A stretch of DNA of 30,452 nt from a virus. Positions 1 to 8,780 of this stretch are shown here, piece by piece. The notes beneath the pieces were generated by a model. It made no database searches. It was not told where the DNA came from and was given only the letters and a program-made list of their open reading frames with translations. The position numbers and the translations under genes are program-made. Every line of letters begins with the position of its first letter. Position 1 is the stretch's first letter. Location of the stretch: IMG/VR virus record IMGVR_UViG_3300007754_000366, positions 1 to 30,452 of that record, one strand, 5' to 3'.

Positions 1-2421
1 GGCGCCGGCGGGCGCCGCATAGGTGCGCGACGACTGCAGCACGACCGCCAGGTCGCCCGACAGTCCACGTGCGCCAGCCAGGGTCGGGATTCCTGGCAGG
101 GTTAGCGCAATCGTCTGCCCTGGCACCAGCAGCCAGCCCTTACGATTGATCCGCAGGCGCAACAGTTCGTAAGGGTGCCCGAACCTGGCGAACAGCGCTT
201 GCGACCACAGGTGCACGACGCCCAGCGCCGACATCGTATCGAGCGCGTACCCTTGCAGGTTCAGCGTCATCTTGCCTTTTTCGCCATAGATGCGTTGGCT
301 GTCGGTGTCGTTCACGATCACCCGCAGGCGGTCGTCTGGCGCTTCCTTCAGATTGTCCCAGACGGGCATGACCTCGAGCTGGTTGACCAGGCGGCTGAAT
401 CCTTCTTCATATGTCGCCGGATCGTCGAACAGCAGGTCGGCGGCGCCGATGGTCGTGTCGGCTTCAGACTCCAAAGGCGGCAGCGCCTTGATCACCTGGA
501 TCCTGTATTCGCCATCGTCGGTGATGCCCGCCGCCAGGAAGTAGCCGAACGGTTGCAGCCAGCGGCTGGCGAGCTCGGACAGTCGATGCGACTTTGCTGT
601 GAAGAAGCCGATCGCCGCTTGCAGTTCGTTCAGCTGGTCGCTGACCTTCGACATCTGATCGGTGTCGAAGTGCAACGGGTTGATCTCAGGGCTGACGCCT
701 TCAGTCAGTACGTCGTAAGTCCCATGGTGCGACGCGGTGCCTGTGCTGACCGCCAGCTGCAAGATCGCTTCGATGGGCGTCGCGGTGTCGAAGCCGATGC
801 CGAATTCGACAGCCAGCAGTTCGGTGTCGCTTGTCCAGTCTTCATTGACCTGCACCTGGTGCGTCAGCGCGCTGGTGTTGAATCGCCCGCGCACGCACCC
901 TGTCAGCGCGTACAGCCCCTTCTGCCCTGTCGATTGCAGGTCGGTGATCGACGTGTATTGCACGATCTCTTTTTCGCCGACGCGCGCGTAGCCCGACGAC
1001 GGCGCTGCGCCTGTCGCGATGCCTTCGGTCGACTGGTACCAGAACGGGATCTGCGACGCGTCGGGCCCGATGTAACAGGCGACTTTGCCCAGCTTTGCGT
1101 CGATGTAATCGGCTGTGTCCAGCCCGACGACGTGCCGCTCTTGCGTGCCCTCGAAGCCCAGCAACAGCCCGACGCTGTCGCCTGTGTCCCAGTACATCGT
1201 GACGCGGTATGCGGGCGTCGCCGACGTCTGCGCGATGCGCAGGCGAAACGCGGTCCAATTTTCCAGCCCGACGTTTAGCGTCGTAATCGCCGCCTTGCCG
1301 CCATAGGGCGTATCGAATTCTGTGGTGATGGCGTCATTGATCCGGTCAAGGATCTGACCATGCGACGTGATGCCCGTCGCGATAGACAGTCGGTTGTCGC
1401 CTGTGAAGTCGTAAATCTCTGTCGGCGCGGTGCCAGGGTACGACGCCGCCAGCGCCCAATATTCAACCTGGAAGTCGAGATACTTGGTGTCGTCGGTGAC
1501 CACGAAGGGGAACTTCTTATCCAGCGTCTTGATCTCCTGATCGGTCAGGTTCGCGCTGCCGTCTTCGTTCATCTTCGCGCCGCCAGGGAAGCGCACCAGC
1601 GCACCCTTGCGCCATTCGCGCCCGACCTCAGTTCGCAGCACAGCTTCGATCGATTCGGCGCGCAGCTGCACCTGACCCCAGGTCGGCGACCATTTCGGCG
1701 TGCCCTTGATCACGCCGCGGAACACTTCACGCTGATAGCCGTCAGTCTCGAGGTATGAGCTGTCAAAGGCGAAGCCGTTGGGCCCGACGACCACAGCGAC
1801 AACGCTGATCCATCGACCATGCCAGCTGGTCGGCGTGTCGGTGACGACCTGCGGCGCGCCGACCTTGTCGACGTTCTTCGTGTACTTCGTGTCACCGTAG
1901 CCGTTGCCGCCGCTGTCGGTCAGGTCGTAAATGTTGCGGGTGACCGGGCTGGGCCCAGTCCCGAAGTCGGCGCCGCTGATGACCGGATAGTAGAAGCATT
2001 CGCGACCCATGTGCGCGTCGCCTGACGCCGACCAGCCGGTCAGCGCTTCGCAGGTGATCGTCGTGTCGGTGTGGTCAACATCGGCGTCAAGGCGTGCCGC
2101 CAGCAGGTCAGACTTCTGCCGCGCGAACAGCGCCAGCAGGTCGCCGCCGGCGTTGTCGATCAGGTTGATCGACATTCCGCCTGGTGTGATCTGCGACGAC
2201 CGGCGGCTGATTTCGGGGCCCGTATCGCGCAGCCCGTCAGACAGGTCGAGCGTATGCGGCAGCAGGTTATACTGTCGGCCGGCGGTCGGCGCAGTCCAGG
2301 CGACGCCATCGGGCCCTTTGATCGATTCGCCATCGATGAAGATGTATTTGATCGACTGAATGCGGACAAAGAACCTGACGCCGCATTCGCGACGTTGGAT
2401 CGCTGTAGCGAAGTCGGTCAC
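1..2421 (-). CDS. Tail hub / tail-tip protein, 3' end missing (partial)
   Basis: An open minus-strand frame starts with GTG at 2421 and runs to the left edge without a stop: 807 codons, C-terminus missing. The start overlaps the TGA of the upstream gene as GTGA. By position (after tape measure and two small tail proteins) and size it should be the tail hub or host-contact protein, the role of the Tal/hub proteins of siphoviruses. The protein begins MTDFATAIQRRECGVRFF, is rich in Asp/Thr/Tyr beta-type sequence and has no obvious collagen-like or coiled-coil segment and no membrane segment. I recognise no catalytic motif for peptidoglycan cleavage in the visible part. The frame is certain because the codon pattern is unbroken; the function is inferred from synteny only. 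It could also be a receptor-binding or baseplate protein. Confidence 0.85.
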   Translation of the reverse strand, partial: MTDFATAIQRRECGVRFFVRIQSIKYIFIDGESIKGPDGVAWTAPTAGRQYNLLPHTLDLSDGLRDTGPEISRRSSQITPGGMSINLIDNAGGDLLALFARQKSDLLAARLDADVDHTDTTITCEALTGWSASGDAHMGRECFYYPVISGADFGTGPSPVTRNIYDLTDSGGNGYGDTKYTKNVDKVGAPQVVTDTPTSWHGRWISVVAVVVGPNGFAFDSSYLETDGYQREVFRGVIKGTPKWSPTWGQVQLRAESIEAVLRTEVGREWRKGALVRFPGGAKMNEDGSANLTDQEIKTLDKKFPFVVTDDTKYLDFQVEYWALAASYPGTAPTEIYDFTGDNRLSIATGITSHGQILDRINDAITTEFDTPYGGKAAITTLNVGLENWTAFRLRIAQTSATPAYRVTMYWDTGDSVGLLLGFEGTQERHVVGLDTADYIDAKLGKVACYIGPDASQIPFWYQSTEGIATGAAPSSGYARVGEKEIVQYTSITDLQSTGQKGLYALTGCVRGRFNTSALTHQVQVNEDWTSDTELLAVEFGIGFDTATPIEAILQLAVSTGTASHHGTYDVLTEGVSPEINPLHFDTDQMSKVSDQLNELQAAIGFFTAKSHRLSELASRWLQPFGYFLAAGITDDGEYRIQVIKALPPLESEADTTIGAADLLFDDPATYEEGFSRLVNQLEVMPVWDNLKEAPDDRLRVIVNDTDSQRIYGEKGKMTLNLQGYALDTMSALGVVHLWSQALFARFGHPYELLRLRINRKGWLLVPGQTIALTLPGIPTLAGARGLSGDLAVVLQSSRTYAAPAGA

Positions 2422-3110
2422 GTGGGGATCTCCTGGAAGCGCAGCTGGTGTTCCATCAGCAGCTGTTTTGTCGGGCTGACCCAGCCGACCGACGCATCGC
2501 GCTGCGATAGTGCACAGCGCACGACGCCGTCGAAGTTTGCGTAGGACCAGGCTGCGGTGTCGTCGTCATTGCGGAACCAGCTGCACGGTATGCCTTTCAG
2601 CAGGTTGTCGAGCATGATGTTGAATTGCGCTTCTTCGGGCGCATCGAATACAGCCGTTAGGCGCCAGTGGCGGGCTGTCGCCAGCCTGACCGATCCACCG
2701 ATGCCGCGCTGACCAGACCACGCCTTGCGCGCGAAGCTTAGACCTATCACGTCGTCGCGCCAGGGCAACGTCGCGACGAACGTGCCGCGGCAGGTGTTCG
2801 GCGCCAGGTAGGATCCGGCGCCCGACAGGTTGCCTGTGTAGCCCAGCCAGTCGCGCAGCGCCGGGCGTGTCCAGGTGACAGTGAACGATGGGCCCGCGCT
2901 ACGGATCGTGACAATGCCGTCGGTGTCGGCGCATTGCATGCCCGCGGCGATGACCGCGACCAGGCGCGTCTGAATGTGCGCGCACAGCGATGCGAGCGTT
3001 TCATGGTTGGCTTCGGTCAGGGTCACGACTGTGTCGCCGCCGCCATTGTAATTGACGGTCAGGCGGTCGGTCGTCGGATCGATACGGTGCCAGGCGTCGA
3101 TGCGCATCAT
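2418..3110 (-). CDS. Minor tail protein, paralogue of the next upstream gene
   Basis: 230 aa with no recognised family. It is visibly related to the 260-aa product of the gene just upstream: both carry a strand of the form I-(V/T)-(T/V)-x-x-x-x-GP-(S/N)-F-x-(V/I)-x-W followed by LRDWLG (residues 85-90 here, 102-107 there) and then G-(N/D)-(L/M)-S-x-A. The start is ATG at 3110, overlapping the upstream stop as ATGA; a second ATG follows immediately. Position between tape measure and hub is that of distal-tail or tail-tip adaptor proteins (Dit of siphoviruses, gp12/gp13 of gene transfer agents), so a structural role at the tail end is likely. The second half is rich in Trp and Arg. A tandem duplication followed by divergence is the simplest explanation. 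Confidence 0.85.
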   Translation of the reverse strand: MMRIDAWHRIDPTTDRLTVNYNGGGDTVVTLTEANHETLASLCAHIQTRLVAVIAAGMQCADTDGIVTIRSAGPSFTVTWTRPALRDWLGYTGNLSGAGSYLAPNTCRGTFVATLPWRDDVIGLSFARKAWSGQRGIGGSVRLATARHWRLTAVFDAPEEAQFNIMLDNLLKGIPCSWFRNDDDTAAWSYANFDGVVRCALSQRDASVGWVSPTKQLLMEHQLRFQEIPT

Positions 3111-3889
3111 GTGACGACCTCTTCAACCAGCAGCAGGTCGACCGCCATCGACCATAGGCTGTCAGGTGTTGACCCGCGCACGCGTTCTGCCCAGACGTTG
3201 ATCTGCTGACCGTCGAAACGGCACAGCGTCTGCTGGGCGCCTGTGCCGTCGTCATGAAAGACGCTGAACGGTTCGCCGCCCCCGTCTTCATCGTGCAGTT
3301 CTTCAACGAAGTTTTCAAAGGCGGATATGCCCGCCTGGTCGGTGCCAGCCTTCGCCCACCAGCTGACCGCGAAGCGGGCGTCGGGCTGGTCGCTGGGATC
3401 GCTGCTGTGCTGGGTCTGTAGGTCGCCGTCAAGCATGCCGCCGAACGATCCGTCGTAAGTGCGCCCAGACAGGCGGGCGGTCAGCAGCGGGCGATCCAGG
3501 TAGTACCCTGCGCGCGTGCGGGCTGTGAACTGTGCGCCCGACGCTGCGTTCGACATATCGCCGGCGCTGCCCAGCCAGTCGCGCAAGTCGGTGCCGTTGC
3601 CCGATTGCGACCAGTCGATCGAAAAGTTGGGCCCGTCTGTGGTGACAGTGATGCGACTGGTGTGCAGGGTCGCCGCGCTTTTCGTGTTCGTCAGCGTGAC
3701 TTTGCCTGCGCCCAGGTCGCTGTCGATCTGCGCCTGCCAGGCGACCAGCAGATCGTCGAGGCTATCCCAGTTGTCAGTCGTCGCGACGACCCAGTCACTG
3801 GTCGACGGCGTGCCCGTCGGGTCATAGGTCACCCTGATCGTCGCAGCAGCTGTCGGTCTAAAGCTGCCCTGGAAGTAGGCTTCGGACAT
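3107..3889 (-). CDS. Minor tail protein (first of two tandem paralogues)
   Basis: 260 aa, directly after the tape measure gene with 6 bp between them. Residues about 17-115 share a pattern with the downstream neighbour: an N-terminal strand ending V-(T/N)-Y, a helix-like stretch, a GP-N-F-S-I-D-W strand and LRDWLG at 102-107. The C-terminal half differs, with an acidic GGMLDGDLQT region and a final Trp-rich strand. The place in the tail operon suggests a distal tail protein that closes the tube and connects to the hub. No enzyme motif is seen. Start ATG at 3889 has only a weak ribosome site, so coupling to the tape measure stop is likely. Confidence 0.85.
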   Translation of the reverse strand: MSEAYFQGSFRPTAAATIRVTYDPTGTPSTSDWVVATTDNWDSLDDLLVAWQAQIDSDLGAGKVTLTNTKSAATLHTSRITVTTDGPNFSIDWSQSGNGTDLRDWLGSAGDMSNAASGAQFTARTRAGYYLDRPLLTARLSGRTYDGSFGGMLDGDLQTQHSSDPSDQPDARFAVSWWAKAGTDQAGISAFENFVEELHDEDGGGEPFSVFHDDGTGAQQTLCRFDGQQINVWAERVRGSTPDSLWSMAVDLLLVEEVVT

Positions 3890-3895
3890 CGCCTA

Positions 3896-6100
3896 TCACC
3901 CGACCGCGAAGTCGATGCCTGCGCCCGACCTGTTGTGTTTGGCTTCGTCGATGGCACCTGCCAGGTCACGACCCAGCTGGCGCCTGTTGCCCCCGTAGAA
4001 GTTACCTTGCAGGTTCAGCACATATGTCGTCTTCGTCGCGCCGCCTTCGTCATTGCGCTGCACCGCGCCGACAGTCGGCGCCCGCTGCCTGGTGCGCCCG
4101 CCGCCTGACGACTTCGATCCGCTGGCTGACATACCTGCGACGACCGCATACATGACCGACGACGCCGCGTGCATGGCGCCGCCGACATAGTCTTGCGTCG
4201 CGAACGACGCAGCTGCCGCCGCAGCTTCAAAGGCAGACATCACAGCCGCCTGCGCGGTCGTGTCTTTGATCAGCCCTGCCGCCATTTTGCCGCTGCTGGC
4301 CAGCATGCCAGGTACAGCCTTCGCGTACCCTTGCGCCATCGTGCCGCCGGCGGCGGTCACCTTGGTCACCATCGCTTCCATTTCCTGGAAGCCAGCAACG
4401 CCTTCGCTGACCGCGTTGCCCAGCCCGCCGATGAAGACGTTGTCGATCGATGCGCCGAATTCCTGCAAGGCAGACGCGCCAGACAGCAGCGTGCTGAACG
4501 CCTGATCTTCCAGGTGCCTGAACAGTTCTGACTCCGCGGCGCGTAGCTTTTCCATCTGGGCGACCTGGTCGGCTGTGCGCCCGTCCAGCTTCGCCTGTGC
4601 CTGGTCGGCTTCTGTCTGGTCGCGGTCGGTCAACAGGTCTCGCTGGTCTTTCAGGTTGCCGCTGATGTCTTTGGGCTTTTGCTTGCGACTGCCGCCGCCG
4701 CGGGTCTTCGGTGGCTTCAGCGGTCTGTTGCCCTGTTCAAAGATCAGCGGCAGCGTCTTCGTCAGCAGTACATCGGCTTCTGTCTGCAGCTGGGTCGCCA
4801 GCCCGATGTCGCCCTGCTGTTTCAGCAGCGCAGCTTCTGCCTTCAGCACCGCTGCCGCCATCGTCGCCTGTCGATGTCGCTGCACGTTCAGCTGGCCGAC
4901 GTTCAGCGCCACCTTCGCCGCCGCCTTCGCGGTCTTATCCATTGCGCCAGCTGCGGCGGCTTCGGCTTCGGCGACCGCTGCGGCTGAACGTGCCGCCGAC
5001 GTCTGCGCAGTGACCAGGCGTCCCAGTTCTGGATTGACCTCGTCAGCCAGGCGGGCGCCCAACTTGCCCAGTAGCTTATCGGCGTACTCCGTCTGCTTTG
5101 CGGCTGACCAGCTTGCGCGCTTCTGCGCGATCAGCTGGTGCACGCTGGCGCGGATCTGTCCTGCGGTCTCCTCTGAAGACGCGCCCAGCGTGTTGATTGC
5201 ACCCCTGAATCGGTCGATCCCCTTGTCATTGAAATTCTTAAGCAGGTGGCGCACGTTCGCCGCCAGCGCCTGCGACTTCTGCACGTTGTCGCTGTCAGGC
5301 AGGATCGCTTTCATGGTGTCAGCAATGCGCTTCAGCAGCGGCAGCAGCGTGCGCTGCATAATGTCGACCGCATCAGCCCACGACTTGCGGAACTGTTCGG
5401 CGTCAGCCAGGGCGCCCTGACCGATCTTCACGTCGCCGAACGCTTCCTTAGAAGACAGTGCTGCTTTTTCGAGTAGTACCGCGCGCTTCTGCGCGATGTT
5501 CATCTGTTCCGCGCTGATACCCAGCGTCTTCGCGTGATCGCGAAAGGTCTTCTCTAGATCCAGGTGCAAACCCAGCTGTTTGAAACCTTCGTCAGTCGCG
5601 CCGACCACAGACGTCAGCAGACCCTGCGCGACCTCTTCTGTCGTCTTGCCTGTCGCCGTCGCCGCCTTCGTGGCGATCAGCAGCGACTGTTCGATCTGGT
5701 TGAACGACAGCCCAGCGCGCTGCGCCTGCGTCGCGAACGACTGCAAAAAGGTCTTCGTTGCACGACTGGCGGTCGCGGCTTCCATGCGACCCATTGCGTC
5801 GGCGATGCTGTCGAAGCGCTTTACGAACTGCGTTTCAATGGCAAGCGACCTGCCGATCGTCTGCATTCGTTCGGCGACCTGTGACCCGACAGTCAGCAGC
5901 TTACCTGCGATGTCCAACGCGGCGTTCACTGCGATCGTGCCCAGCTTCCAGCCGTCTTCGATCTTCTTTGACGCCTTCGCTGCTTTCTTTGTCGACTTCT
6001 CAATGCCCAGCACTTTCGCGTCGATGCTGCCCAGCATCTGCGTTATGCCGTCTTCGCCTTTGACTGAAATGATCAGTTCGGCTTTTTGCTTCAGCGCCAT
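3896..6100 (-). CDS. Tail tape measure protein
   Basis: 734 aa, the longest complete tail gene. It lies directly behind the tail chaperone pair, as in lambda-like phages. It begins MALKQKAELIISVKGED, then continues as a long Ala/Lys/Gln-rich, mostly helical protein with few Cys. A hydrophobic stretch (about residues 595-660, rich in Ala, Gly and Val) resembles the membrane-active part of tape measure proteins. The C-terminus carries an LNLQGNFYGGNRRQLG segment of a kind often seen at tape measure ends. Such proteins set tail length during tube polymerisation and are ejected ahead of DNA. At the usual rule of about 1.5 angstrom per residue it would fit a tail near 110 nm (inference). The start ATG overlaps the upstream stop as TGATG. 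Confidence 0.92.
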   Translation of the reverse strand: MALKQKAELIISVKGEDGITQMLGSIDAKVLGIEKSTKKAAKASKKIEDGWKLGTIAVNAALDIAGKLLTVGSQVAERMQTIGRSLAIETQFVKRFDSIADAMGRMEAATASRATKTFLQSFATQAQRAGLSFNQIEQSLLIATKAATATGKTTEEVAQGLLTSVVGATDEGFKQLGLHLDLEKTFRDHAKTLGISAEQMNIAQKRAVLLEKAALSSKEAFGDVKIGQGALADAEQFRKSWADAVDIMQRTLLPLLKRIADTMKAILPDSDNVQKSQALAANVRHLLKNFNDKGIDRFRGAINTLGASSEETAGQIRASVHQLIAQKRASWSAAKQTEYADKLLGKLGARLADEVNPELGRLVTAQTSAARSAAAVAEAEAAAAGAMDKTAKAAAKVALNVGQLNVQRHRQATMAAAVLKAEAALLKQQGDIGLATQLQTEADVLLTKTLPLIFEQGNRPLKPPKTRGGGSRKQKPKDISGNLKDQRDLLTDRDQTEADQAQAKLDGRTADQVAQMEKLRAAESELFRHLEDQAFSTLLSGASALQEFGASIDNVFIGGLGNAVSEGVAGFQEMEAMVTKVTAAGGTMAQGYAKAVPGMLASSGKMAAGLIKDTTAQAAVMSAFEAAAAAASFATQDYVGGAMHAASSVMYAVVAGMSASGSKSSGGGRTRQRAPTVGAVQRNDEGGATKTTYVLNLQGNFYGGNRRQLGRDLAGAIDEAKHNRSGAGIDFAVG

Positions 6101-6501
6101 CAGTCACCGACCTTCGCCATCAGCTGCGCCTGGCAGGCGCGTGATTCTGCAAGCATGTACCTCACGCCCTCGACCGCCTGGTTGCTGTACGCGTTGGGCC
6201 AGCCTGGCACGACGCCCGCTTCATAGTCTGCCGCCAGGGCGACGACGGCATCGCGCCAGGCGTTGGGCTGTCGGGCAATGATGAACATCGGGCAGCGGTC
6301 GATCTCCCAATCGCCGAAGCTGAAAGGGAAGCGTGCGGTAAGCGGCGCCGGCGCATCACAGCCTAGATACGCGCGGCGTTGTTTGTCTTGCCCGCAGCTT
6401 TGGCAGTCGAACGGGCGCGACCCCTTGCGGCGCCCGTCGACTTTCGCCCTTTGGTTCCATTGCGCTTGGTGGGCGATAAGCCAGGCGACTCGCTTTTTTT
6501 T
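6100..6501 (-). CDS. Tail assembly chaperone C-terminal extension, read by -1 frameshift (T-like)
   Basis: A 133-codon open frame lies in the -1 frame relative to the tail chaperone gene, bounded by TGA at 6502-6504 and ending at TGA 6100-6102. It has no ATG before 6288 and no good ribosome site, but shares the slippery A-tract with the upstream frame. Slipping there gives a 288-aa fusion: 157 residues of the 6363-6965 product plus 131 from this frame. The extension reads like real protein: VAWLIAHQAQW, then CQSCG and two more Cys (31, 34, 46 and 68 of the extension), FPFSFGDWEIDRCP, ending QLMAKVGD. This is the lambda G/GT arrangement: the fusion binds the tape measure. An independent 62-aa gene from ATG 6288 is the alternative, but would leave the conserved-looking first 69 residues unexplained. 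Confidence 0.8.
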   Translation of the reverse strand, partial: KKKRVAWLIAHQAQWNQRAKVDGRRKGSRPFDCQSCGQDKQRRAYLGCDAPAPLTARFPFSFGDWEIDRCPMFIIARQPNAWRDAVVALAADYEAGVVPGWPNAYSNQAVEGVRYMLAESRACQAQLMAKVGD

Positions 6502-6965
6502 TCATCCAACGTCGATAGCCTCATGATCACGTTGCCGACGAACATCAGCACGTCGTCGGGCATGGCGGCGATGACCGATTCGGGCCATGCCTGCAAACCG
6601 AAGACCCGTTCGCGTTCAGCGTCTGCCCAGCCCTGCCAGCCTTCGACGTCGATCAGTCCGAAGCGCACGAACTGCAGCACCGTTTCGACCAGGCGCACCA
6701 GCCGTTCGCGCCCAGTCTCGCCATCTTCAGCCAGGGCGACGCGCGACCTGACGATCCGCATTTCGCGCATGGTCAGCGCGCGGACAGTGAACCAGGTCGG
6801 CTGTGCGCCCGCCTTCAGCACCAGCGTGTCGACATCGGGATCGTCGCCAGCTGCATACGCTTGCAGCGCATCCGCAGGCGTCGCGTCGGTGTCGATCGCA
6901 TCGTCGGTCGGCACGATCACGCGCACAGGCTCGTCTGCCGCGAAGATGATCGGCGGAAGGGGCAT
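6363..6965 (-). CDS. Tail assembly chaperone (G-like), frameshift donor
   Basis: 200 aa when read in one frame. The first 157 residues are an acidic to neutral domain (MPLPPIIFAADEPVRV..., helices around 61-105 and 128-150). The last 43 residues after the slippery Lys codons are a low-complexity Lys/Arg/Ala tail with Gly. That low-complexity tail overlaps the -1 frame, which is much more protein-like, suggesting selection acts mainly on the other frame there. In lambda the short form (gpG) and the frameshifted form (gpGT) together chaperone tape measure and recruit tail tube protein; neither is in the virion. ATG at 6965 overlaps the TAA of the major tail gene (TAATG). Confidence 0.85.
   Translation of the reverse strand: MPLPPIIFAADEPVRVIVPTDDAIDTDATPADALQAYAAGDDPDVDTLVLKAGAQPTWFTVRALTMREMRIVRSRVALAEDGETGRERLVRLVETVLQFVRFGLIDVEGWQGWADAERERVFGLQAWPESVIAAMPDDVLMFVGNVIMRLSTLDEKKSESPGLSPTKRNGTKGRKSTGAARGRARSTAKAAGKTNNAARI
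6495..6501 (-). other. Slippery heptamer for programmed -1 ribosomal frameshift
   Basis: On the minus strand nine consecutive A (6494-6502) contain A AAA AAA in register with the tail chaperone frame (codons Lys156 and Lys157). This fits the X-XXY-YYZ rule for -1 slippage: both tRNAs can re-pair one base back. After the slip the next codon is AAG and translation continues in the 6100-6501 frame. The only run of nine A seen in the window falls exactly here, between the major tail protein and tape measure genes, where lambda G/T and most siphoviruses have their frameshift. I have not identified a downstream stimulatory structure. Confidence 0.8.
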
Positions 6966-8284
6966 TAGGTGAACGCCAGTCTGAAGAACGTATCTTTGGG
7001 CTGACCCGCGGTGACCGAATACGAGTCGGGCGTTTCATCGCTGTCGGCGTTGTAGAATCCTGCGACCAGGGTGACCGGCGCGGTGACAGCGCCGTCGCCA
7101 TCCTGCCAAACAGGGTACTGTTCGACGAACGGATGCGGAATGCAGAAGCCCATCATGTTGCCTGGCTGGTCACCCCATTGGAAGCTGAAGGGCTGGTCGA
7201 CCGTCTGATCGACAAACTTCTGCACTTCTTCGCTGCCGTCGCGGTAGACGTTGAAGGTGACAGTCGGGCGGATCTCTGTGGTGTACCAGCCGCCGATGCC
7301 GTTCGCCTTGCTGTTGTCCAGCAGCGGCGACACAGCCAGCCCGAAGTCGATCTTCAGGTCGGTGACGATGCGGTGCGCGCCGCCAGTCCCCCACTGGCAC
7401 AGCGCGCTTGTCATCGCCGCGGGCTGCGCGAAGTCGTAAGACCCGACAGTCAGACCGCTGTGCGTCGACGGGCTGTCGCCCACACCGACCTCAGACCAAC
7501 TGGCGACCGCCCAGGTGATGGTCACCTTCGGCGGCATGTTGTTCGCGATCTCCATGGTGACGCCGCTGGGCGTGCAGCCCAAGCACGTCGTTTCATCGTC
7601 GGTGTCTTCGCCGGTGATGATCAGCGTAAAGCTGGCGGGCGTGCCGTCCATGTACGGGCGCCCGTGCTTCATGAAGATGTTGTACGCGCCCCATAGGATC
7701 GTGCCCTGTGGGTTGTTCACAGGCGTCTGCAGCAGCCCGCCAGTGTCAGGGTCGGCGGCTTCGTCGATCTCTGTCAGCCAGCCCATTTCATAGGCAGGCG
7801 TTGCGCCAGTCGCCCAGATGATCGCAGCACCTTCGACGAAGTCGCCCAGCCCGCCGCCGGCGTCGGTGTTCGTCAGCTCGCCGCCACTGAAGCTGACGAC
7901 CGCGCTGCCCTCATACATCGCCGTCGCGGTGTAGATGTCGCCCAGCGCCGCAGCCAGTGCCGCCATCAGCATATCGTGCCCTGTCGCGTTGTCATCGTCG
8001 GGCGTCAGGTGAACGGGCCCAGTCGTCACCAGGGTGTCGGTCAGACCATGTAGATAGTGTTCGGTCACGACCTGCCCGTTGGCGACGCCGACGATGCGGG
8101 CGTTTTCATAGAACGTCTGCTTTTGCGACTCATGTTCGATCGACTCGCGGGTCAGCCCGCTGCGGTCGATGCTGATGCATTCGACATATTTCAGGTCAGC
8201 CGCCGCCGCTTCGGTGCCGAAGGTCGTTTCGCCGCCGACTTCAAGCTTGATCAGTTTTGTCAGCTTAGGTGCTGAACTACTCAT
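6965..8284 (-). CDS. Major tail (tube) protein
   Basis: 439 aa, immediately upstream of the tail chaperone pair, the standard place of the tail tube subunit in long-tailed phages. It opens with a Ser/Lys-rich stretch and KLEVGGETTFGTEAAA, a form common in tube proteins that begin with a strand and a loop. It continues as Gly/Thr/Asp-rich beta sequence with several Trp and ends PKDTFFRLAFT. It is larger than the minimal tube fold (about 150-250 aa), so an extra surface domain is probable. The start is ATG at 8284 with AGGGGG about six bases ahead. Identification is by position and general character; no specific motif was matched. Confidence 0.8.
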   Translation of the reverse strand: MSSSAPKLTKLIKLEVGGETTFGTEAAAADLKYVECISIDRSGLTRESIEHESQKQTFYENARIVGVANGQVVTEHYLHGLTDTLVTTGPVHLTPDDDNATGHDMLMAALAAALGDIYTATAMYEGSAVVSFSGGELTNTDAGGGLGDFVEGAAIIWATGATPAYEMGWLTEIDEAADPDTGGLLQTPVNNPQGTILWGAYNIFMKHGRPYMDGTPASFTLIITGEDTDDETTCLGCTPSGVTMEIANNMPPKVTITWAVASWSEVGVGDSPSTHSGLTVGSYDFAQPAAMTSALCQWGTGGAHRIVTDLKIDFGLAVSPLLDNSKANGIGGWYTTEIRPTVTFNVYRDGSEEVQKFVDQTVDQPFSFQWGDQPGNMMGFCIPHPFVEQYPVWQDGDGAVTAPVTLVAGFYNADSDETPDSYSVTAGQPKDTFFRLAFT

Positions 8285-8309
8285 GATGCCCCCTGTTCAA
8301 GTGTCGCCA

Positions 8310-8780
8310 TCAGGCGAACGTTGCCCTGTATCGAAGCGCCAGCGACAGCGTCAGCAAGGCGACGCCGCCATCTGTCGCAAACTGGATCGCTGCGCTGGTG
8401 ACCTGGCGCCGGATCAACCCGACGCTGGTGTTGGCTGACTGGGTCAGTTCGTACACCAGGCGGTCGCGGTCGCGCAGGATCGCCTTGACCGCGTCGACGA
8501 CGCTGCTGCGCCCGATCTGATAGGCCACATGCGCGTCAAGCGATGAACTGAATTCGGCCCATTCGGTGACCTGACCGATCGGCGCTTCAAGGTTGAAGGT
8601 GCCGTCAGACAGTACCGCGAAGCGCCTGGTGACCGAATGGCCCGACATCAGGTCTTCGGGACTGTTGGCGTTTTCATCGTGCACGAACGCCGTCGCACCG
8701 TTGTATTCCAGGTCGGTCGCGGCGTCGGCGATCGTGTCGATCGTGTTCGTCACGTGCGTGTCTATGGTTGACGACGCCAT
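8310..8780 (-). CDS. Putative tail terminator / tail completion protein
   Basis: 156 aa between a connector-like gene and the major tail protein gene, the place where long-tailed phages keep the tail terminator or neck protein. It looks like an alpha/beta protein: a helix near the N-terminus, strands around RRFAVLSDGTFNLEAP, a central helix (SSSLDAHVAYQIG and SVVDAVKAILRDRDRL) and C-terminal strands ending LSLALRYRATFA. The C-terminal beta strand rich in Arg and aromatic residues is typical for lambda gpU-type terminators, but no diagnostic motif was seen. The start ATG overlaps the upstream TAA (TAATG). Confidence 0.7.
   Translation of the reverse strand: MASSTIDTHVTNTIDTIADAATDLEYNGATAFVHDENANSPEDLMSGHSVTRRFAVLSDGTFNLEAPIGQVTEWAEFSSSLDAHVAYQIGRSSVVDAVKAILRDRDRLVYELTQSANTSVGLIRRQVTSAAIQFATDGGVALLTLSLALRYRATFA

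Noticed and set aside
175-1278. A 367-codon plus-strand frame
   Set aside because: Antisense to the hub gene, Arg/Gln/His-rich with no recognisable pattern; shadow.
4575-5420. A 281-codon plus-strand frame rich in Ser, Ala and Cys
   Set aside because: Exact antisense of the Ala/Lys-rich tape measure gene; codon pattern fits only the minus strand.
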